Below, piece by piece: positions 18,195 to 27,334 of a DNA stretch of 64,000 nt. The translations under genes and the position numbers were made by a program. Source of the stretch: Aureimonas sp. ME7. Its GTDB lineage: Bacteria > Pseudomonadota > Alphaproteobacteria > Rhizobiales > Rhizobiaceae. How positions within the stretch are numbered: the stretch's first letter is position 1; the number at the start of each line of letters is the position of its first letter. The stretch lies in NCBI RefSeq assembly GCF_903970965.1, contig NZ_CAJCKW010000002.1, positions 434,001-498,000 on the forward strand, given 5' to 3'. Under the pieces are notes generated by a model. The model ran no database searches and had not been told where the DNA came from. It worked only from the letters and a program-made list of their open reading frames with translations.

Positions 18195-19097
18195 ATGGCC
18201 ATCATGACCCCGTACCAGGTGGACGACGTACGCTTTTCCGCTCTGACACTCCTGAACGTCGAGCTCGAGCAGGTGTTCGAGGGATGCCGCTGGGCGGAAG
18301 GGCCGGTTTGGTTCGGCGATGCCGGCCATCTCCTGTGGAGCGACATCCCCAACAACCGCATGATGCGCTTCATCCCGAATGTCGGCACTTCGGTGTTCCG
18401 CCACGAGGCCAACAATTCCAACGGCAACACGCGCGACCGAGAAGGGCGGCTCCTGTCCTGCGAGCACGGGACGCGCCGCGTGACGCGCACGGAGATCGAC
18501 GGCTCCATCACGGTGATCGCCGACCGGTTCGAGGGCAAGCGTCTCAACTCGCCCAACGATCTCGTGGTGAAACGCGACGGCTCGATCTGGTTCACCGACC
18601 CGACCTACGGAATCTTGAGCGACTACGAGGGATATGCCGCCGAGCCGGAGCAGCCGGTGCGCGGCGTCTACCGCGTGGACGGGGCGAGCGGCGCGATCAC
18701 CCGCGTCATCGACGACTTCCTTCAGCCCAACGGCCTTGCCTTCTCGCCCGACGAGCGCTTTCTCTACGTCGCCGATTCCGGGGCGAGCCATAGCCCGGAC
18801 CATCCCCGGCACATCCGTCGCTTCCGCGTGGAGGGCGAGAGGTTGATCGACGACGGCGTCCACTGCCGGATCGACGTCGGCATTCCCGATGGCATCCGCG
18901 TCGATACGAAGGGCCATCTCTGGTCGAGCGCGGCGGACGGGGTGCATTGCTTCGCTCCCGACGGCACGCGGCTCGGCAAGATCAAGGTTCCGGAGGTGGT
19001 CGCCAATCTCTGCTTTGGCGGCCCCAAGCGCAACCGCCTCTTCATTGCCGGAACGCGCTCGCTCTATTCGATCTACGTCAACGCCAGAGGCTGCTGA
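18195..19097 (+). CDS. SMP-30/gluconolactonase/LRE-family lactonase
   Basis: A 300-residue six-bladed beta-propeller enzyme that hydrolyses sugar lactones using a bound divalent metal. Seen: EGPVWFGDAGHLLWSDI (the metal-binding Glu after CRWA), NSNGNTRDREGRLLSCEHGTR with its first part at the active site, NSPNDLVVKRDGSIWFTDPTYG where the Asn and Asp coordinate metal, and QPNGLAFSPDE with YVADSG. It closes the sugar ABC operon, implying that the imported sugar is oxidised to a lactone by an enzyme encoded elsewhere. The neighbouring flagellar gene converges with 11 bases between and no visible terminator. Confidence 0.88.
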   Translation: MAIMTPYQVDDVRFSALTLLNVELEQVFEGCRWAEGPVWFGDAGHLLWSDIPNNRMMRFIPNVGTSVFRHEANNSNGNTRDREGRLLSCEHGTRRVTRTEIDGSITVIADRFEGKRLNSPNDLVVKRDGSIWFTDPTYGILSDYEGYAAEPEQPVRGVYRVDGASGAITRVIDDFLQPNGLAFSPDERFLYVADSGASHSPDHPRHIRRFRVEGERLIDDGVHCRIDVGIPDGIRVDTKGHLWSSAADGVHCFAPDGTRLGKIKVPEVVANLCFGGPKRNRLFIAGTRSLYSIYVNARGC

Positions 19098-19108
19098 CGG
19101 CTCGGCCC

Positions 19109-21286
19109 TCAGAGATAGGACAGGAGGCTGCCGGCGGTCGAACCCGAACTCGAATTGCCGAACAGCGACAGGACGGAAGACGACGAGGAGGAACTGCCGT
19201 TCGCGATATCGTAGAGCGCCGAGAAGCGGGTGATGAACTTGTCGAGCTTCTTGGTGTCCTGCCAGTCGCCGAAGTCGATCTTGCTTTCCAGAAGCTTGGC
19301 CTGCGACTCGATCGACATGTTGGCCATGCTGGCCGGCAGGCCGAGCGCGGTGCGAACGGTCTCGAACACAGCCTTGTCGGCGAGGACGCCGTAGGCCGTC
19401 GTGATGCTCGGGGCCTTGCGCAGGAAGTAGAGCGCGAGGCGCGCGCCCTCGCTGTTTTCTCCGACCTGCTCCTCCATTGTCTGGAGGACGTACTGGTTCT
19501 GCGTCGTCAGCAGCTTGGCTCCGCCTTGCACGCCGTCCGCCTCGCGCGCGATCAGCCCTTTCGGCGTGAAGTTGAAGGCGGAGACGAAATCCACGTAGCG
19601 CTTGTCGCCCTTGGTGTTGGCGAAGCTCTTCGGATCCGACAGGTCGCTCGTCATGAGCTTCTTCAGATCGCTCGCGGAAATCTTTTCCTTTTCGAGCCCG
19701 TAGGCCGTCAGCGCGTATTTCACGAGCTTGTCGTTCGACAGGAAGTCGTCGAGCGAGCGAACCTCGCCGATGGCGGTGAGGTAGTCCTTGGTGGCAGCCG
19801 TGATCAGGGACTTCTGCGCCGTGCTGACATCCTTGCCGAAGGTCGCGGCATAGAGCGAGCCGGTGGTCGTCTGAGACGAGACGGACTGGGCGAGGCGCTG
19901 CGTCGTGACCTTGCCGGCCGCGTCGAAGTTGAAGGCGGCTGCCAGCTTCTCGTAGCGTTCGTCCTTCAGCTTGCTGACGTAGCTGTTGGGATCGGACGGG
20001 TCGCTGAGAAGAACCTTGCGGATCTTGGCGGACGATTCCGTCGTCGGATCGATATCGAACGCGGTGAGAATGTAGTCGAACGCCGCCTTGCCGAACGCGC
20101 TGTCGCGACCGAGGAGGTCGTTGATCGTCTTCATGTTGGAAAGACGCGCCTCCATCACCGACGTGCGGCGCGCGTCGTCGGAATTGGCGCTGGTCTGATA
20201 GTTGGCGTAGAATTTCTGCTCCAGCGAGGCCGTCGTCGTGGCGCTGTCGAGAGCCGTTTCGCCGGCGGGCACCGCGCCCGTTCCGGTGAAGTTGAAGGCC
20301 GCGTTGAGCGCGACCAACTTGTTCTTGCGGGTGATCTCGCCACTGGTCGATGTCGGCATGGATGCCAGGGCGCTGGATGCGTCGCCGGATTGCGAATTCA
20401 GGATGTTGAGGACGAAGCTCGGCGACTCCGTTGTGGGGTCGAGCCCGAACGCCGTCAGGACATAGCCGAACAACTGCTCGTCGTCGGTGATCTGGCTGGC
20501 CTGCGTGATGCCGGCGATCCGGTCGTTGAAATAGCTGACCTTCAGCGCCGCGGCCTGGGTGCTCGCCCCTGCCCCCATGCGATCGAAGTAGGTCGCGGAG
20601 ATGTCGGCGATCTGCGAGGCGGTCTGGACCGGGTTCCCGGCCTGCAACGTGCCGTCGGCCTGGAAGTTGAACATCGAGCGAAGGCCCGCCAACCCCGTGT
20701 TGGACGACGAGCTTCCGTTCAGCAACGCATCGCGGAGCACGGCCTTGTCGGCGGTCGCCGGGTCCTGGTTGGCGACCTTGGCGACCACTGCAAACAGGAC
20801 GGGATCGGCCAGAAGATCGTCGACGTTGGTGATCGACTGGACGGCGTTCCCGTACTGAGTGACGGTGGCGGAGACCTTAGCGGCGGCGCGGACGCGGTGT
20901 TCGCTGTACGCCTCGGTCAGAAGCCCCGTCTGCGCCGGGGTCTGGATCGCCTTCGTGCCTGTCGAGGAGAAATTGAACGAAGCGGCGAACTGGCGATAGC
21001 GCTGGTCGGTCAACTTGTTGGCGAAGCTGTTGGCGTCCGTCAGATCGCTCTGGAGGACCTTCTTCATCAAGCCCTTCGAAGCGATCTGGTCCTGGAGGCC
21101 ATAGGCCTTCATCGCATAGGAATAGAGCTTGTAGTCCTTCAGGAGATCGTCGACCGTCTCGACCTTGCCGATGTTGGCCTTGTAGTAGGCCGCCTCCCGC
21201 TCGACGGTGGCCTGATCCGAAACGCGCTGGATCGATTTGGCAATGTCGTTGGCATAGAGCCGGTAGTTGAGAAGCGTCGAGAGCAC
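19109..21286 (-). CDS. Flagellar-locus DUF1217 protein with six internal repeats
   Basis: A 725-residue protein of unknown function typical of rhizobial flagellar loci. The N-terminus (STLLNYRLYANDIAKS, then EAAYYKANIGKV) fits the DUF1217 family. A unit of about 75-85 residues recurs six times, near 29-106, 137-208, 250-333, 378-454, 497-573 and 612-695. Each has a VDDLL-like start and an A(Y/F)GL core, and the first five end at an xFNF motif (104-106, 206-208, 331-333, 452-454, 571-573). The tail is Ser-rich. No signal peptide or membrane segment is seen. The start is GTG, supported by AAGG upstream and by the family N-terminus. It ends the fliR-side flagellar run. Confidence 0.82.
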   Translation of the reverse strand: MLSTLLNYRLYANDIAKSIQRVSDQATVEREAAYYKANIGKVETVDDLLKDYKLYSYAMKAYGLQDQIASKGLMKKVLQSDLTDANSFANKLTDQRYRQFAASFNFSSTGTKAIQTPAQTGLLTEAYSEHRVRAAAKVSATVTQYGNAVQSITNVDDLLADPVLFAVVAKVANQDPATADKAVLRDALLNGSSSSNTGLAGLRSMFNFQADGTLQAGNPVQTASQIADISATYFDRMGAGASTQAAALKVSYFNDRIAGITQASQITDDEQLFGYVLTAFGLDPTTESPSFVLNILNSQSGDASSALASMPTSTSGEITRKNKLVALNAAFNFTGTGAVPAGETALDSATTTASLEQKFYANYQTSANSDDARRTSVMEARLSNMKTINDLLGRDSAFGKAAFDYILTAFDIDPTTESSAKIRKVLLSDPSDPNSYVSKLKDERYEKLAAAFNFDAAGKVTTQRLAQSVSSQTTTGSLYAATFGKDVSTAQKSLITAATKDYLTAIGEVRSLDDFLSNDKLVKYALTAYGLEKEKISASDLKKLMTSDLSDPKSFANTKGDKRYVDFVSAFNFTPKGLIAREADGVQGGAKLLTTQNQYVLQTMEEQVGENSEGARLALYFLRKAPSITTAYGVLADKAVFETVRTALGLPASMANMSIESQAKLLESKIDFGDWQDTKKLDKFITRFSALYDIANGSSSSSSSVLSLFGNSSSGSTAGSLLSYL

Positions 21287-21381
21287 CGGCTTGAGCCTTG
21301 TCGTATCGCCGGCCGGGAAGCCGGGCGGTTTGCCCGTGGATTATCGGCGAACGTCGTTACCCCGACGTAAACCGATCTCCA

Positions 21382-21855
21382 TCAGTGCGTCTTGAAGGCC
21401 TCGCCGCCGATCTGGTTCTTGGGCAGGAAGTCGAACTGGTCGACCATGACCTCCTCGACGACCTTGCGTCCGTACTTGGCGTTGACCCCGTCCCGTAGCG
21501 ACGCCATGAGCGCCGACAGGTCGTAACGCTCGGGGTGCTGAAAGTCGAAGTCGGACACGGAATAGACCGTCTTGAACGCCTGATCGAGGATGATCGGCTC
21601 CGGCGGCACGGCCAGCTTGGATGCCGTCTCGCCGTCGATCGTGTAGACGAAGCGCGCCATGACATAGCCCTGAATCGCGTTTTCGGCGATCACCGGCACG
21701 GCGATGCTGTCGGTCTTCTTGTAGTCGAGACCTTCGAAGTAATCCGGTGCCTTGGGCGCCTCGGATGCGGAGGCGCCGGCAAGGTTCGCCACCGCATAGC
21801 CCGATCCCAACGTGACTAGGCAGACCCAGACGCCGATGCCGAGGAGCTTGATCAT
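21382..21855 (-). CDS. FliL-like single-membrane-span flagellar protein
   Basis: A 157-residue protein not firmly recognised. One N-terminal membrane segment (about residues 4-24) is followed by a periplasmic domain. The C-terminal region (LRDGVNAKYGRKVV, then VDQFDFLPKNQ) resembles the end of FliL, where a GR-V-V-LF-DF pattern is usual, so it may be a FliL-type stator helper. A standard fliL is present at 40696, making this a possible paralogue. Its ATG overlaps the stop of the upstream flgN-like gene, so it belongs to the flagellar operon. Functional assignment is inference from topology and context. Confidence 0.6.
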   Translation of the reverse strand: MIKLLGIGVWVCLVTLGSGYAVANLAGASASEAPKAPDYFEGLDYKKTDSIAVPVIAENAIQGYVMARFVYTIDGETASKLAVPPEPIILDQAFKTVYSVSDFDFQHPERYDLSALMASLRDGVNAKYGRKVVEEVMVDQFDFLPKNQIGGEAFKTH

Positions 21856-22205
21856 CCGATCCGCTTCGCCCCGTTGACGGACGCTCCGTAGGTGCCGTCG
21901 GACTCGGCTTCCGCCATGGCGCGGGTGATGAGGCCCGCGACCTCGGCGGTGGCCTCCATATGGAGCTCCAGAAGGCGGCTGTTGTCGGTGAGGCGCTCGC
22001 GCAGGACGAGGAGCCGATCCTGAAGCTCGCCGCTCATGCCGTGCGGCTCCAGCCCGCGCCCGATGCGCGTCAGTTCCATGAGGCTTTGGTTCTTGCGGTG
22101 GCTGATCTCGCCGAGGCCCGAGTGATCGCTGGCGCGCAGCGCCATCATCTCGCCCGCGAGAACGGCTTCGAGCCGGTTGATGGCTTGAGTCAGAACCGCT
22201 TCCAA
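21852..22205 (-). CDS. FlgN-like flagellar export chaperone (probable)
   Basis: A 117-residue, mostly helical soluble protein. Leu and Glu heptads run through NRLEAVLAGEMMALR and LLELHMEATAEVAGLI, with AEAESDGTYG near the C-terminus, a stretch seen in rhizobial FlgN-like proteins. FlgN chaperones keep the hook-filament junction proteins FlgK and FlgL (both encoded here) ready for export. The start is a TTG with AGGA upstream. It sits between a flgJ-like gene and the FliL-like gene in one direction. The assignment is moderate; a generic coiled-coil protein is the alternative. Confidence 0.55.
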   Translation of the reverse strand: MEAVLTQAINRLEAVLAGEMMALRASDHSGLGEISHRKNQSLMELTRIGRGLEPHGMSGELQDRLLVLRERLTDNSRLLELHMEATAEVAGLITRAMAEAESDGTYGASVNGAKRIG

Positions 22206-22283
22206 TGTCCTACCCTTTTTTCTGGCGGCCGAAGCCGCGGCATGTCGTGTGTCGTCCCGAAGCCTTTTCTCGGCTTCGTTGCG

Positions 22284-22709
22284 TCACTTCGTTTCGTTGA
22301 TGGCGGTGTTCGTCTTCGGATCCACGTCGCGGCTCTTGCCCAGCATCTCGGCGATGCCGATGCCCCCCGATGCCGCCATTTCGTCACCGATCCGTTCGGC
22401 CAGCATGGACCGCCAGATGTTGCCGGCCGTCCCGGTCCCGAAGAAGCTGGAGTTTTCGCTCGGCAGCATGTTCTCGATGAAGGAGCGCAGGACGAAGCTT
22501 TCGAACCGCTGGAGCGGCTTCAGCTCGGCGCTGCGCGACGACTGGTGGTGGAAATCGATGTTCTCGGCCGCGCCCGACTGTTCGCTCGCGGCGGCATTCA
22601 TCGTCCCTTCGAACGACACCGCCTGATCGCCCGCCTCGACGCGCGCCGCCGGCGCGGAGGCCGTACGCTCGACGCGCGGGAGGGAGGAGGAAACGGGAAG
22701 TACGGTCAT
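22284..22709 (-). CDS. FlgJ-like rod-binding protein (short, without muramidase domain)
   Basis: A 141-residue protein whose C-terminal half matches the FlgJ N-terminal/CheL rod-binding domain: LQRFESFVLRSFIENMLP, then SGGIGIAEML near the end; the first is the helix that meets the rod. Enteric FlgJ has an added peptidoglycan hydrolase domain; this one lacks it, as is usual in alphaproteobacteria. The first 60 residues are low-complexity. The ATG at 22709 is directly preceded by an in-frame GTG, which would add one residue. Role: rod assembly in the periplasm. Confidence 0.72.
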   Translation of the reverse strand: MTVLPVSSSLPRVERTASAPAARVEAGDQAVSFEGTMNAAASEQSGAAENIDFHHQSSRSAELKPLQRFESFVLRSFIENMLPSENSSFFGTGTAGNIWRSMLAERIGDEMAASGGIGIAEMLGKSRDVDPKTNTAINETK

Positions 22710-22789
22710 CACGGAACGCCTGAACGAGTTGATCGCGAAACCGGAAGTTCGAACCCCGATTCGATAGAGACCGTTGTAAGGCAGCCCAC

Positions 22790-23194
22790 TTATTCGAAAC
22801 TTGCGGCCTTGGCGGCGAGATGATCCTCCAGCGCGCTCATGAGTTCGTCGCGCTCGCGATCCGCCGCTTCCAGCGCCTGCGCCCGCTCAGCTGCACGCTC
22901 GACGCGCTTTTCAGCCGCGTGCGCATCGCGAACGCGGCGGCGCGCTTCCTCTTCACGCGAACGTGTCTCTCGCAGCGCCATGTCATTGCGGCGCAGCGCG
23001 GAGACCTTGGCGTCGAGGAACAGGCCGTGCATCAGCGACTGGGAGCCAAGCGTTTCGAGAAGCTCGCGCTCGTTCTCCACCAGCCGGTTTTCCTCGCGCA
23101 CGAGTTCGGCGAGACGCCATTCCTCGATCTGACGCATCTTTTCCTGTACGTCGCGCACGCGGGCCAGACGCTCACCCTTGCCCCGCGCGTTCAT
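22790..23194 (-). CDS. fliJ: FliJ-like flagellar export coiled-coil protein
   Basis: A 134-residue, highly charged, continuous coiled coil (KMRQIEEWRLAELVREEN through ERAAERAQALEAADRERDE), the shape and size of FliJ. FliJ links the FliI ATPase ring to FlhA in the export gate. The gene starts ATGA on the fliR stop, immediately downstream of flhA and fliR, which supports the role. FliJ is poorly conserved in sequence, so assignment relies on composition, length and position. fliI itself is far away at 52786 on the other strand. Confidence 0.6.
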   Translation of the reverse strand: MNARGKGERLARVRDVQEKMRQIEEWRLAELVREENRLVENERELLETLGSQSLMHGLFLDAKVSALRRNDMALRETRSREEEARRRVRDAHAAEKRVERAAERAQALEAADRERDELMSALEDHLAAKAASFE

Positions 23195-23946
23195 CCGTTC
23201 AGCACCCAGTTGCGGAAGCCCTCGATGAAGAGCGTCAGGTAGTCGCCGATCGAAAAGCCGAGGAGCACGAGGCCGCCAGCCAGAACGAAGGGAAGCGAGA
23301 TGAAGTAGATCGGGATCTGCGGCGTCATCTTGTTGGCCAGACCGACCGCGAAGTTTACCACGACGGCGTAGACGACGAAGGGGCTCGCGATGCGCAGGCA
23401 CAGGTGGAACGTCGTGTCGAGATTGTCGACGAGCGCGGCAAGCCCCGAGCGGATCGAGAAGCCGAGTTCCACCGGCATCGCGCGGTAGGAGGCGATGAGC
23501 GCCTGAACGATCTCGGCGTGGAGGTTCAGCGAGAAGATCAGGACGGTCGCCGTCAGGGTGATCAGCGATACGAGCGCGGGATCGGCTTCGTGGCCTTCGA
23601 TCGGCACGCCGAGCGACTGGCCCATGCCGATGGCGCTGGCGATGACGCCGCCTGAAAACTGCAGCGCGATCATGAAGACGCGGCCGAGAAGCCCGATCAG
23701 GAGGCCGTTCAGGATCTCGCCGAACATCATGGCGATGCGCATGTCGTCCGAAGCGACGCGAACCAGCGGCATGATGTCGGGCAGGAGGCGCGGCGACACG
23801 GCAAGCGCGATCGCCACCGCCACGAACAGCCGGATCTGCGAGGGAATGCGCAGGCTGGAGAAGCCCGGCAGCACCATCAGGCACGCTCCGATCCGGCAGA
23901 ACACCAGGAAGACCGAGAGGATCAGGATCTCGGCTTCGGGGGTCAC
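23191..23946 (-). CDS. fliR: Flagellar export gate protein FliR
   Basis: A 251-residue integral membrane component of the flagellar type III export gate (FliP5-FliQ4-FliR1). Family pattern seen: [52 protein letters not shown] and [18 protein letters not shown]. The start is a GTG that overlaps the flhA stop (GTGA), giving an N-terminus VTPEAEILI like other FliR proteins. A very long open frame extends further upstream antiparallel to nothing useful and is not coding there, since flhA occupies it in another frame. Confidence 0.93.
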   Translation of the reverse strand: MTPEAEILILSVFLVFCRIGACLMVLPGFSSLRIPSQIRLFVAVAIALAVSPRLLPDIMPLVRVASDDMRIAMMFGEILNGLLIGLLGRVFMIALQFSGGVIASAIGMGQSLGVPIEGHEADPALVSLITLTATVLIFSLNLHAEIVQALIASYRAMPVELGFSIRSGLAALVDNLDTTFHLCLRIASPFVVYAVVVNFAVGLANKMTPQIPIYFISLPFVLAGGLVLLGFSIGDYLTLFIEGFRNWVLNG

Positions 23947-26039
23947 GAGATGGAACCCAGCGCCTTGATGTCGACCCCGCGCGCGATCTCCAGGTGCGAG
24001 AGCACCGGCAGGTTCACGAAGATGCGCTCGATCATCATGCGCACGTAGGGGCGTGCGTCCGGCGAGGCGACGAGCACGAAGCTTTCGCCCTGGTCGGTCT
24101 TTTCGCGGATGATCTTGGAGGCCTCCGTCGCGAACTGCTCGACGAGGCGCGGGTCGATATCGAACTCGATGACGTCGCCCTTGACGTCGCGCTTGAGCGC
24201 CTGGTGGAAGGCGAGATCCCACCGGTTGCCGAGGCGCAGCACCGCGAGCTGGCCGTCGTGGAGGAGATCGCCGCAGATTTGCTGCGCCATGCGGGTGCGC
24301 ACATGCTCGACGATCTTTTCCGAGCGGCGCACATGAGGTGCGATCTCGGCGATGGCTTCGAGAATCAGCGTCAGGTTGCGGATCGAGACGCGCTCGGCGA
24401 GCAAGAGCTTCAGGACCGCCTGAAGGCCGGAATAGCTCATGTGGGTCGGCACGATCTCGTCGATCAGCCGCTTGTATTCGGGCTCCAGCCGGTCGAGCAG
24501 CGAGCGCATGTCCTTGTAGGACAAGAGATGCGCGAGATTGTTGCGCATAACCTCGGACAGGTGCGTCAGGATGATCGACAGCGTGTCCACCGGCTCGAAA
24601 CCGGCGCGGCGCGCCGCCGAGGCGAAGGTTTCGGAGATCCAGGCGGCGCGCAGGCCGAAGGCCGGCTCCTTGGTCAGGTCGTGTGGGATGTCGGGCGCGG
24701 GCGCGTCGCCGAGCATCACGAGGAGGTCGCCGAGGCGCACGGGCTGGGTCGCCACCGTCGTCCCGTGGACCTTGATGGCGTAGGACTTCGCGGGGATCGA
24801 CAGGTCGTCCGAGAGCTTGATCTCGGGAATGACGAACCCGTAGCGCGAGGCGAAGCGACGGCGCATCTTGCCGACGCGGTTGGCCAGCTCGTCGCGCGAG
24901 AAGGACAGGTGCGCGGCGACCTGCTTGCCGAGCACGAGCTCGACCTCGATGATGCGCAGGGACTCCTTGACCGACTGGCGCTCGGCCTCGATCGCCTGTG
25001 CTTCCTGCTCGCGCTTGGCGCTCTCGACGCGCTCGGCCTCCGTGGCGCGGCGACGCGGGATGACATAGGCGATGCTCGCCATCAGGCAGCCGGTGATGGC
25101 GAAGGGCATGAACGGCAGGCCGGGCAGGAGCGACAGGACGCCGAGGAGCGCGGCGGCGACCATCAGCGCCTTCGGGTAATGCCCGAGCTGCGTCATGATG
25201 GCGCTTTCGGCCGCCCCGCGCGTTCCGCCCTTGGACACGAGAAGGCCGGCGGCGAGCGAGACGACGAGCGCCGGGATCTGGGTCACGAGACCGTCGCCGA
25301 CCGAGAGCTTGACGAAGACGTCGGCCGCGTGGCTGGCGTCCATGCCGTGGCGCGTGACGCCGATGATGATGCCGCCGAAGATGTTGACGGCGGTGATGAT
25401 GAGGCCGGCGATGGCGTCGCCGCGCACGAACTTCGAGGCACCGTCCATGGAGCCGAAGAAGGAGCTTTCCTCTTCGAGCTCGCGCCGGCGGGTCTGGGCC
25501 TGCTTCTCGTCGATGAGGCCGGCCGAGAGATCGGCGTCGATCGCCATCTGCTTGCCGGGAATGGCGTCGAGGGTGAAGCGCGCGCCCACTTCCGCGATAC
25601 GCGTCGCGCCCTTGGTGATGACGAGGAAGTTCACCGTGATCAGGATGATGAAGACCACGATGCCGATGACGAAGTCGCCGCCCATGACGAACTGCGAGAA
25701 GCCGCCGATCACGTAGCCGGCGGCGTTGTGCCCCTGGTCGCCATGGGACAGGATCACGCGCGTCGTCGCGATGTTGAGCGACAGGCGCAGCATGGTGGCA
25801 AGCAGGAGGACGGTCGGAAAGGCCGAGAAGTCGAGCGGCTTTTCGATCCAGAGCGCCACCATCAGGATCAGGATGGACAGCGCGATCGAGATCACGAGGC
25901 CCATGTCGATCAGGAATGCCGGGATCGGCACGAACAGAACGGCGAGGATCGCCACAATGCCCAGCGCGAAGCCGATGTCGCGGGCGCTGGATTTGGGAAG
26001 CGCGGGGGATGAAGGGATCTTGAGCGTATCGACGGCCAT
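23943..26039 (-). CDS. flhA: Flagellar export gate protein FlhA
   Basis: A 698-residue central export-gate protein. The N-terminal half has about eight membrane segments, with [15 protein letters not shown] and [11 protein letters not shown], and the FHIPEP-type loop region ([19 protein letters not shown], then ETEL-like [18 protein letters not shown]). The C-terminal cytosolic domain binds substrate-chaperone complexes. Start at 26039 (MAVDTLK) is favoured because AGGA is 8 bases upstream; the ATG two codons earlier would place it too close. It heads the flhA-fliR-fliJ run after a terminator that closes the fliQ transcript. Confidence 0.95.
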   Translation of the reverse strand: MAVDTLKIPSSPALPKSSARDIGFALGIVAILAVLFVPIPAFLIDMGLVISIALSILILMVALWIEKPLDFSAFPTVLLLATMLRLSLNIATTRVILSHGDQGHNAAGYVIGGFSQFVMGGDFVIGIVVFIILITVNFLVITKGATRIAEVGARFTLDAIPGKQMAIDADLSAGLIDEKQAQTRRRELEEESSFFGSMDGASKFVRGDAIAGLIITAVNIFGGIIIGVTRHGMDASHAADVFVKLSVGDGLVTQIPALVVSLAAGLLVSKGGTRGAAESAIMTQLGHYPKALMVAAALLGVLSLLPGLPFMPFAITGCLMASIAYVIPRRRATEAERVESAKREQEAQAIEAERQSVKESLRIIEVELVLGKQVAAHLSFSRDELANRVGKMRRRFASRYGFVIPEIKLSDDLSIPAKSYAIKVHGTTVATQPVRLGDLLVMLGDAPAPDIPHDLTKEPAFGLRAAWISETFASAARRAGFEPVDTLSIILTHLSEVMRNNLAHLLSYKDMRSLLDRLEPEYKRLIDEIVPTHMSYSGLQAVLKLLLAERVSIRNLTLILEAIAEIAPHVRRSEKIVEHVRTRMAQQICGDLLHDGQLAVLRLGNRWDLAFHQALKRDVKGDVIEFDIDPRLVEQFATEASKIIREKTDQGESFVLVASPDARPYVRMMIERIFVNLPVLSHLEIARGVDIKALGSIS

Positions 26040-26147
26040 GCGCATCGTCCTGCACGGCGCCCGGGCCCATCGGCCCCGACGCGAAATCGTTAACGGATGT
26101 TTGCCATTTCGGACTGGTGCAGGGCTGGCGGCTGAGCGACGCGAAAA

Positions 26148-26175
26148 GGCCCGCGCCGGTTTCCCGGCACGGGCC
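26148..26175 (-). terminator. Rho-independent terminator after fliQ
   Basis: A 12-pair stem with one mismatch and a 4-base loop, followed on the minus strand by TTTT. It lies 29 bases past the fliQ stop and separates the flgE-to-fliQ transcript from flhA. Confidence 0.75.
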
Positions 26176-26203
26176 CTTTAAAGGTATCGCGGATATGGGG
26201 GGC

Positions 26204-26470
26204 TCAGAACCCGTGTTCGATCCGCGAGAAGGTTTCCTGCGTGAAGGCGTAGACCTGCGCGCCGGTGAAGGACGCGGTGAAGGCGATGATGACGAAGATC
26301 GCCAGGATCTTCGGCACGAAGGTCAGCGTCACTTCCTGGATCTGCGTCAGCGCCTGGAACAGCGCGATGACGATGCCGACCAGCATAGCCCCGCCGACGG
26401 CGGGCCCGCAGGCGGCGACGACGGTCCAGATCGCGGACTGGACGATATCGATGGCGTCGGCCTCGTTCAC
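26204..26470 (-). CDS. fliQ: Flagellar export gate protein FliQ
   Basis: An 88-residue protein with two membrane hairpin segments, the standard FliQ size. Seen: ACGPAVGGAMLVGIVIALFQ, whose PAVGGAMLVG part lies in helix 1, ALTQIQEVTLTFVPKI in the loop, and a second helix ending FTGAQVYAF. Four copies pack around FliP and FliR. GTG start, one base after the flgD stop region, so it is the last gene of the flgE-flgK-flgL-flaF-flbT-flgD-fliQ run and is followed by a terminator. Confidence 0.95.
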   Translation of the reverse strand: MNEADAIDIVQSAIWTVVAACGPAVGGAMLVGIVIALFQALTQIQEVTLTFVPKILAIFVIIAFTASFTGAQVYAFTQETFSRIEHGF

Positions 26471-26471
26471 G

Positions 26472-26876
26472 CTACTCGACCTTCACGCCGGAGCTGAGAA
26501 GCAGGGTGTTGCCCGAAGCCAGGGTCGCGACGGTTCCGTCCTTGGTCACCTGGATCGACTTCACGACGCCGCTGACATCGCCGTCGCCCGAAGTGACCGT
26601 GCGGCCGATCAGGTTGTTGGCCTGCGTCAGCGAGTTGAGCGTCGTCATCGCTTCGAGCTTCTGGTTCAGCTTGATCGACTGCTCGACGTTGGAGAAGGAG
26701 GCCAGCTGGCTCATCTGCTGGGTCGGATCGGTCGGATTGAGCGGATCCTGGTTCTTCATCTGCGCGACGAGGAGCTTCAGGAAGGCGTCGTAGTCGAGGC
26801 CCGTCTTCATCTCGCTCGTGGTGGCGGTGGAAACGGCCGCCGCCGCGGTGCTCGTGGTCGAGGATACGGTGGTCAT
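26472..26876 (-). CDS. flgD: Hook-capping protein FlgD (short form)
   Basis: A 134-residue cap protein needed for polymerisation of FlgE into the hook. The conserved N-terminal scaffold is present: DYDAFLKLLVAQMKNQDP, then LNPTDPTQQMSQLASFSNVEQ of which the QMSQLASFS core is diagnostic, and ANNLIGRTV. Only about 30 residues follow, so the C-terminal Ig-like/Tudor pair of enteric FlgD (about 230 residues) is missing; short FlgD is common in Rhizobiales. A Thr/Ala-rich leader precedes the domain. Confidence 0.92.
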   Translation of the reverse strand: MTTVSSTTSTAAAAVSTATTSEMKTGLDYDAFLKLLVAQMKNQDPLNPTDPTQQMSQLASFSNVEQSIKLNQKLEAMTTLNSLTQANNLIGRTVTSGDGDVSGVVKSIQVTKDGTVATLASGNTLLLSSGVKVE

Positions 26877-26879
26877 GGC

Positions 26880-27332
26880 TCAGCGAGCTCCCATGGCGAC
26901 GGCCGGGCGGGCGATCGCGTCGATGGACGGAACCCTCATCGTCTCGCTGTTCAGGACCGCATCCTCGGACGGGATGAGGGCGCGAAGGCGCTTCAGGGCT
27001 TCGAAATTGCGTTCGCGCTCCACTAGATCGACCACATCCTGGATCCCTGAGCGGATCTCGGACGAGGAGAAGGCGGCCAGAAGGGCGGGATAGGTCCGCG
27101 AGAAGGCGGCCCGTGCATCCTTGGCGCCCGCCGGATCGATCAGCATCAGCTGTACGATGAAGTAGAGCTGGCGCAGGGGCGTGTTGGCGTCTTCGGGCTG
27201 CATGACGTGGCTTTCCAGAAGAAAGGTCACGTCGTTCATGAACTCGAGATGCGTCTTGCGATCGACGCGCATGACCGCGCCGTTGACGAAGATCCGTTCG
27301 CCGGCCCGAAGCGTGATGCGAAGGGTGGACAT
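26880..27332 (-). CDS. flbT: Flagellin-synthesis regulator FlbT
   Basis: A 150-residue alphaproteobacterial regulator that acts on flagellin mRNA in Caulobacter and relatives. Seen: LRITLRAGERIFVNGAVMRVD and LESHVMQPEDANTPLRQLYFIVQ, whose LRAGER and TPLRQLYF parts are family marks. It directly follows flaF with a 2-base gap, the usual flaF-flbT pairing. Its flagellin target genes are not in the window. Confidence 0.92.
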   Translation of the reverse strand: MSTLRITLRAGERIFVNGAVMRVDRKTHLEFMNDVTFLLESHVMQPEDANTPLRQLYFIVQLMLIDPAGAKDARAAFSRTYPALLAAFSSSEIRSGIQDVVDLVERERNFEALKRLRALIPSEDAVLNSETMRVPSIDAIARPAVAMGAR

Positions 27333-27334
27333 GG

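Noticed and set aside
18947-21370. 807-residue open frame on the plus strand
   Set aside because: It runs antisense to the DUF1217 gene, is Arg/Gly-rich, and has no family motif; a by-product of high GC.
23994-26012. 672-residue plus-strand open frame
   Set aside because: Antisense to flhA, with charged low-complexity sequence and no motif.
26472-26876. FlgD seemingly truncated
   Set aside because: Short FlgD without the C-terminal domains is usual in Rhizobiales, and neighbouring spacing shows no deletion.
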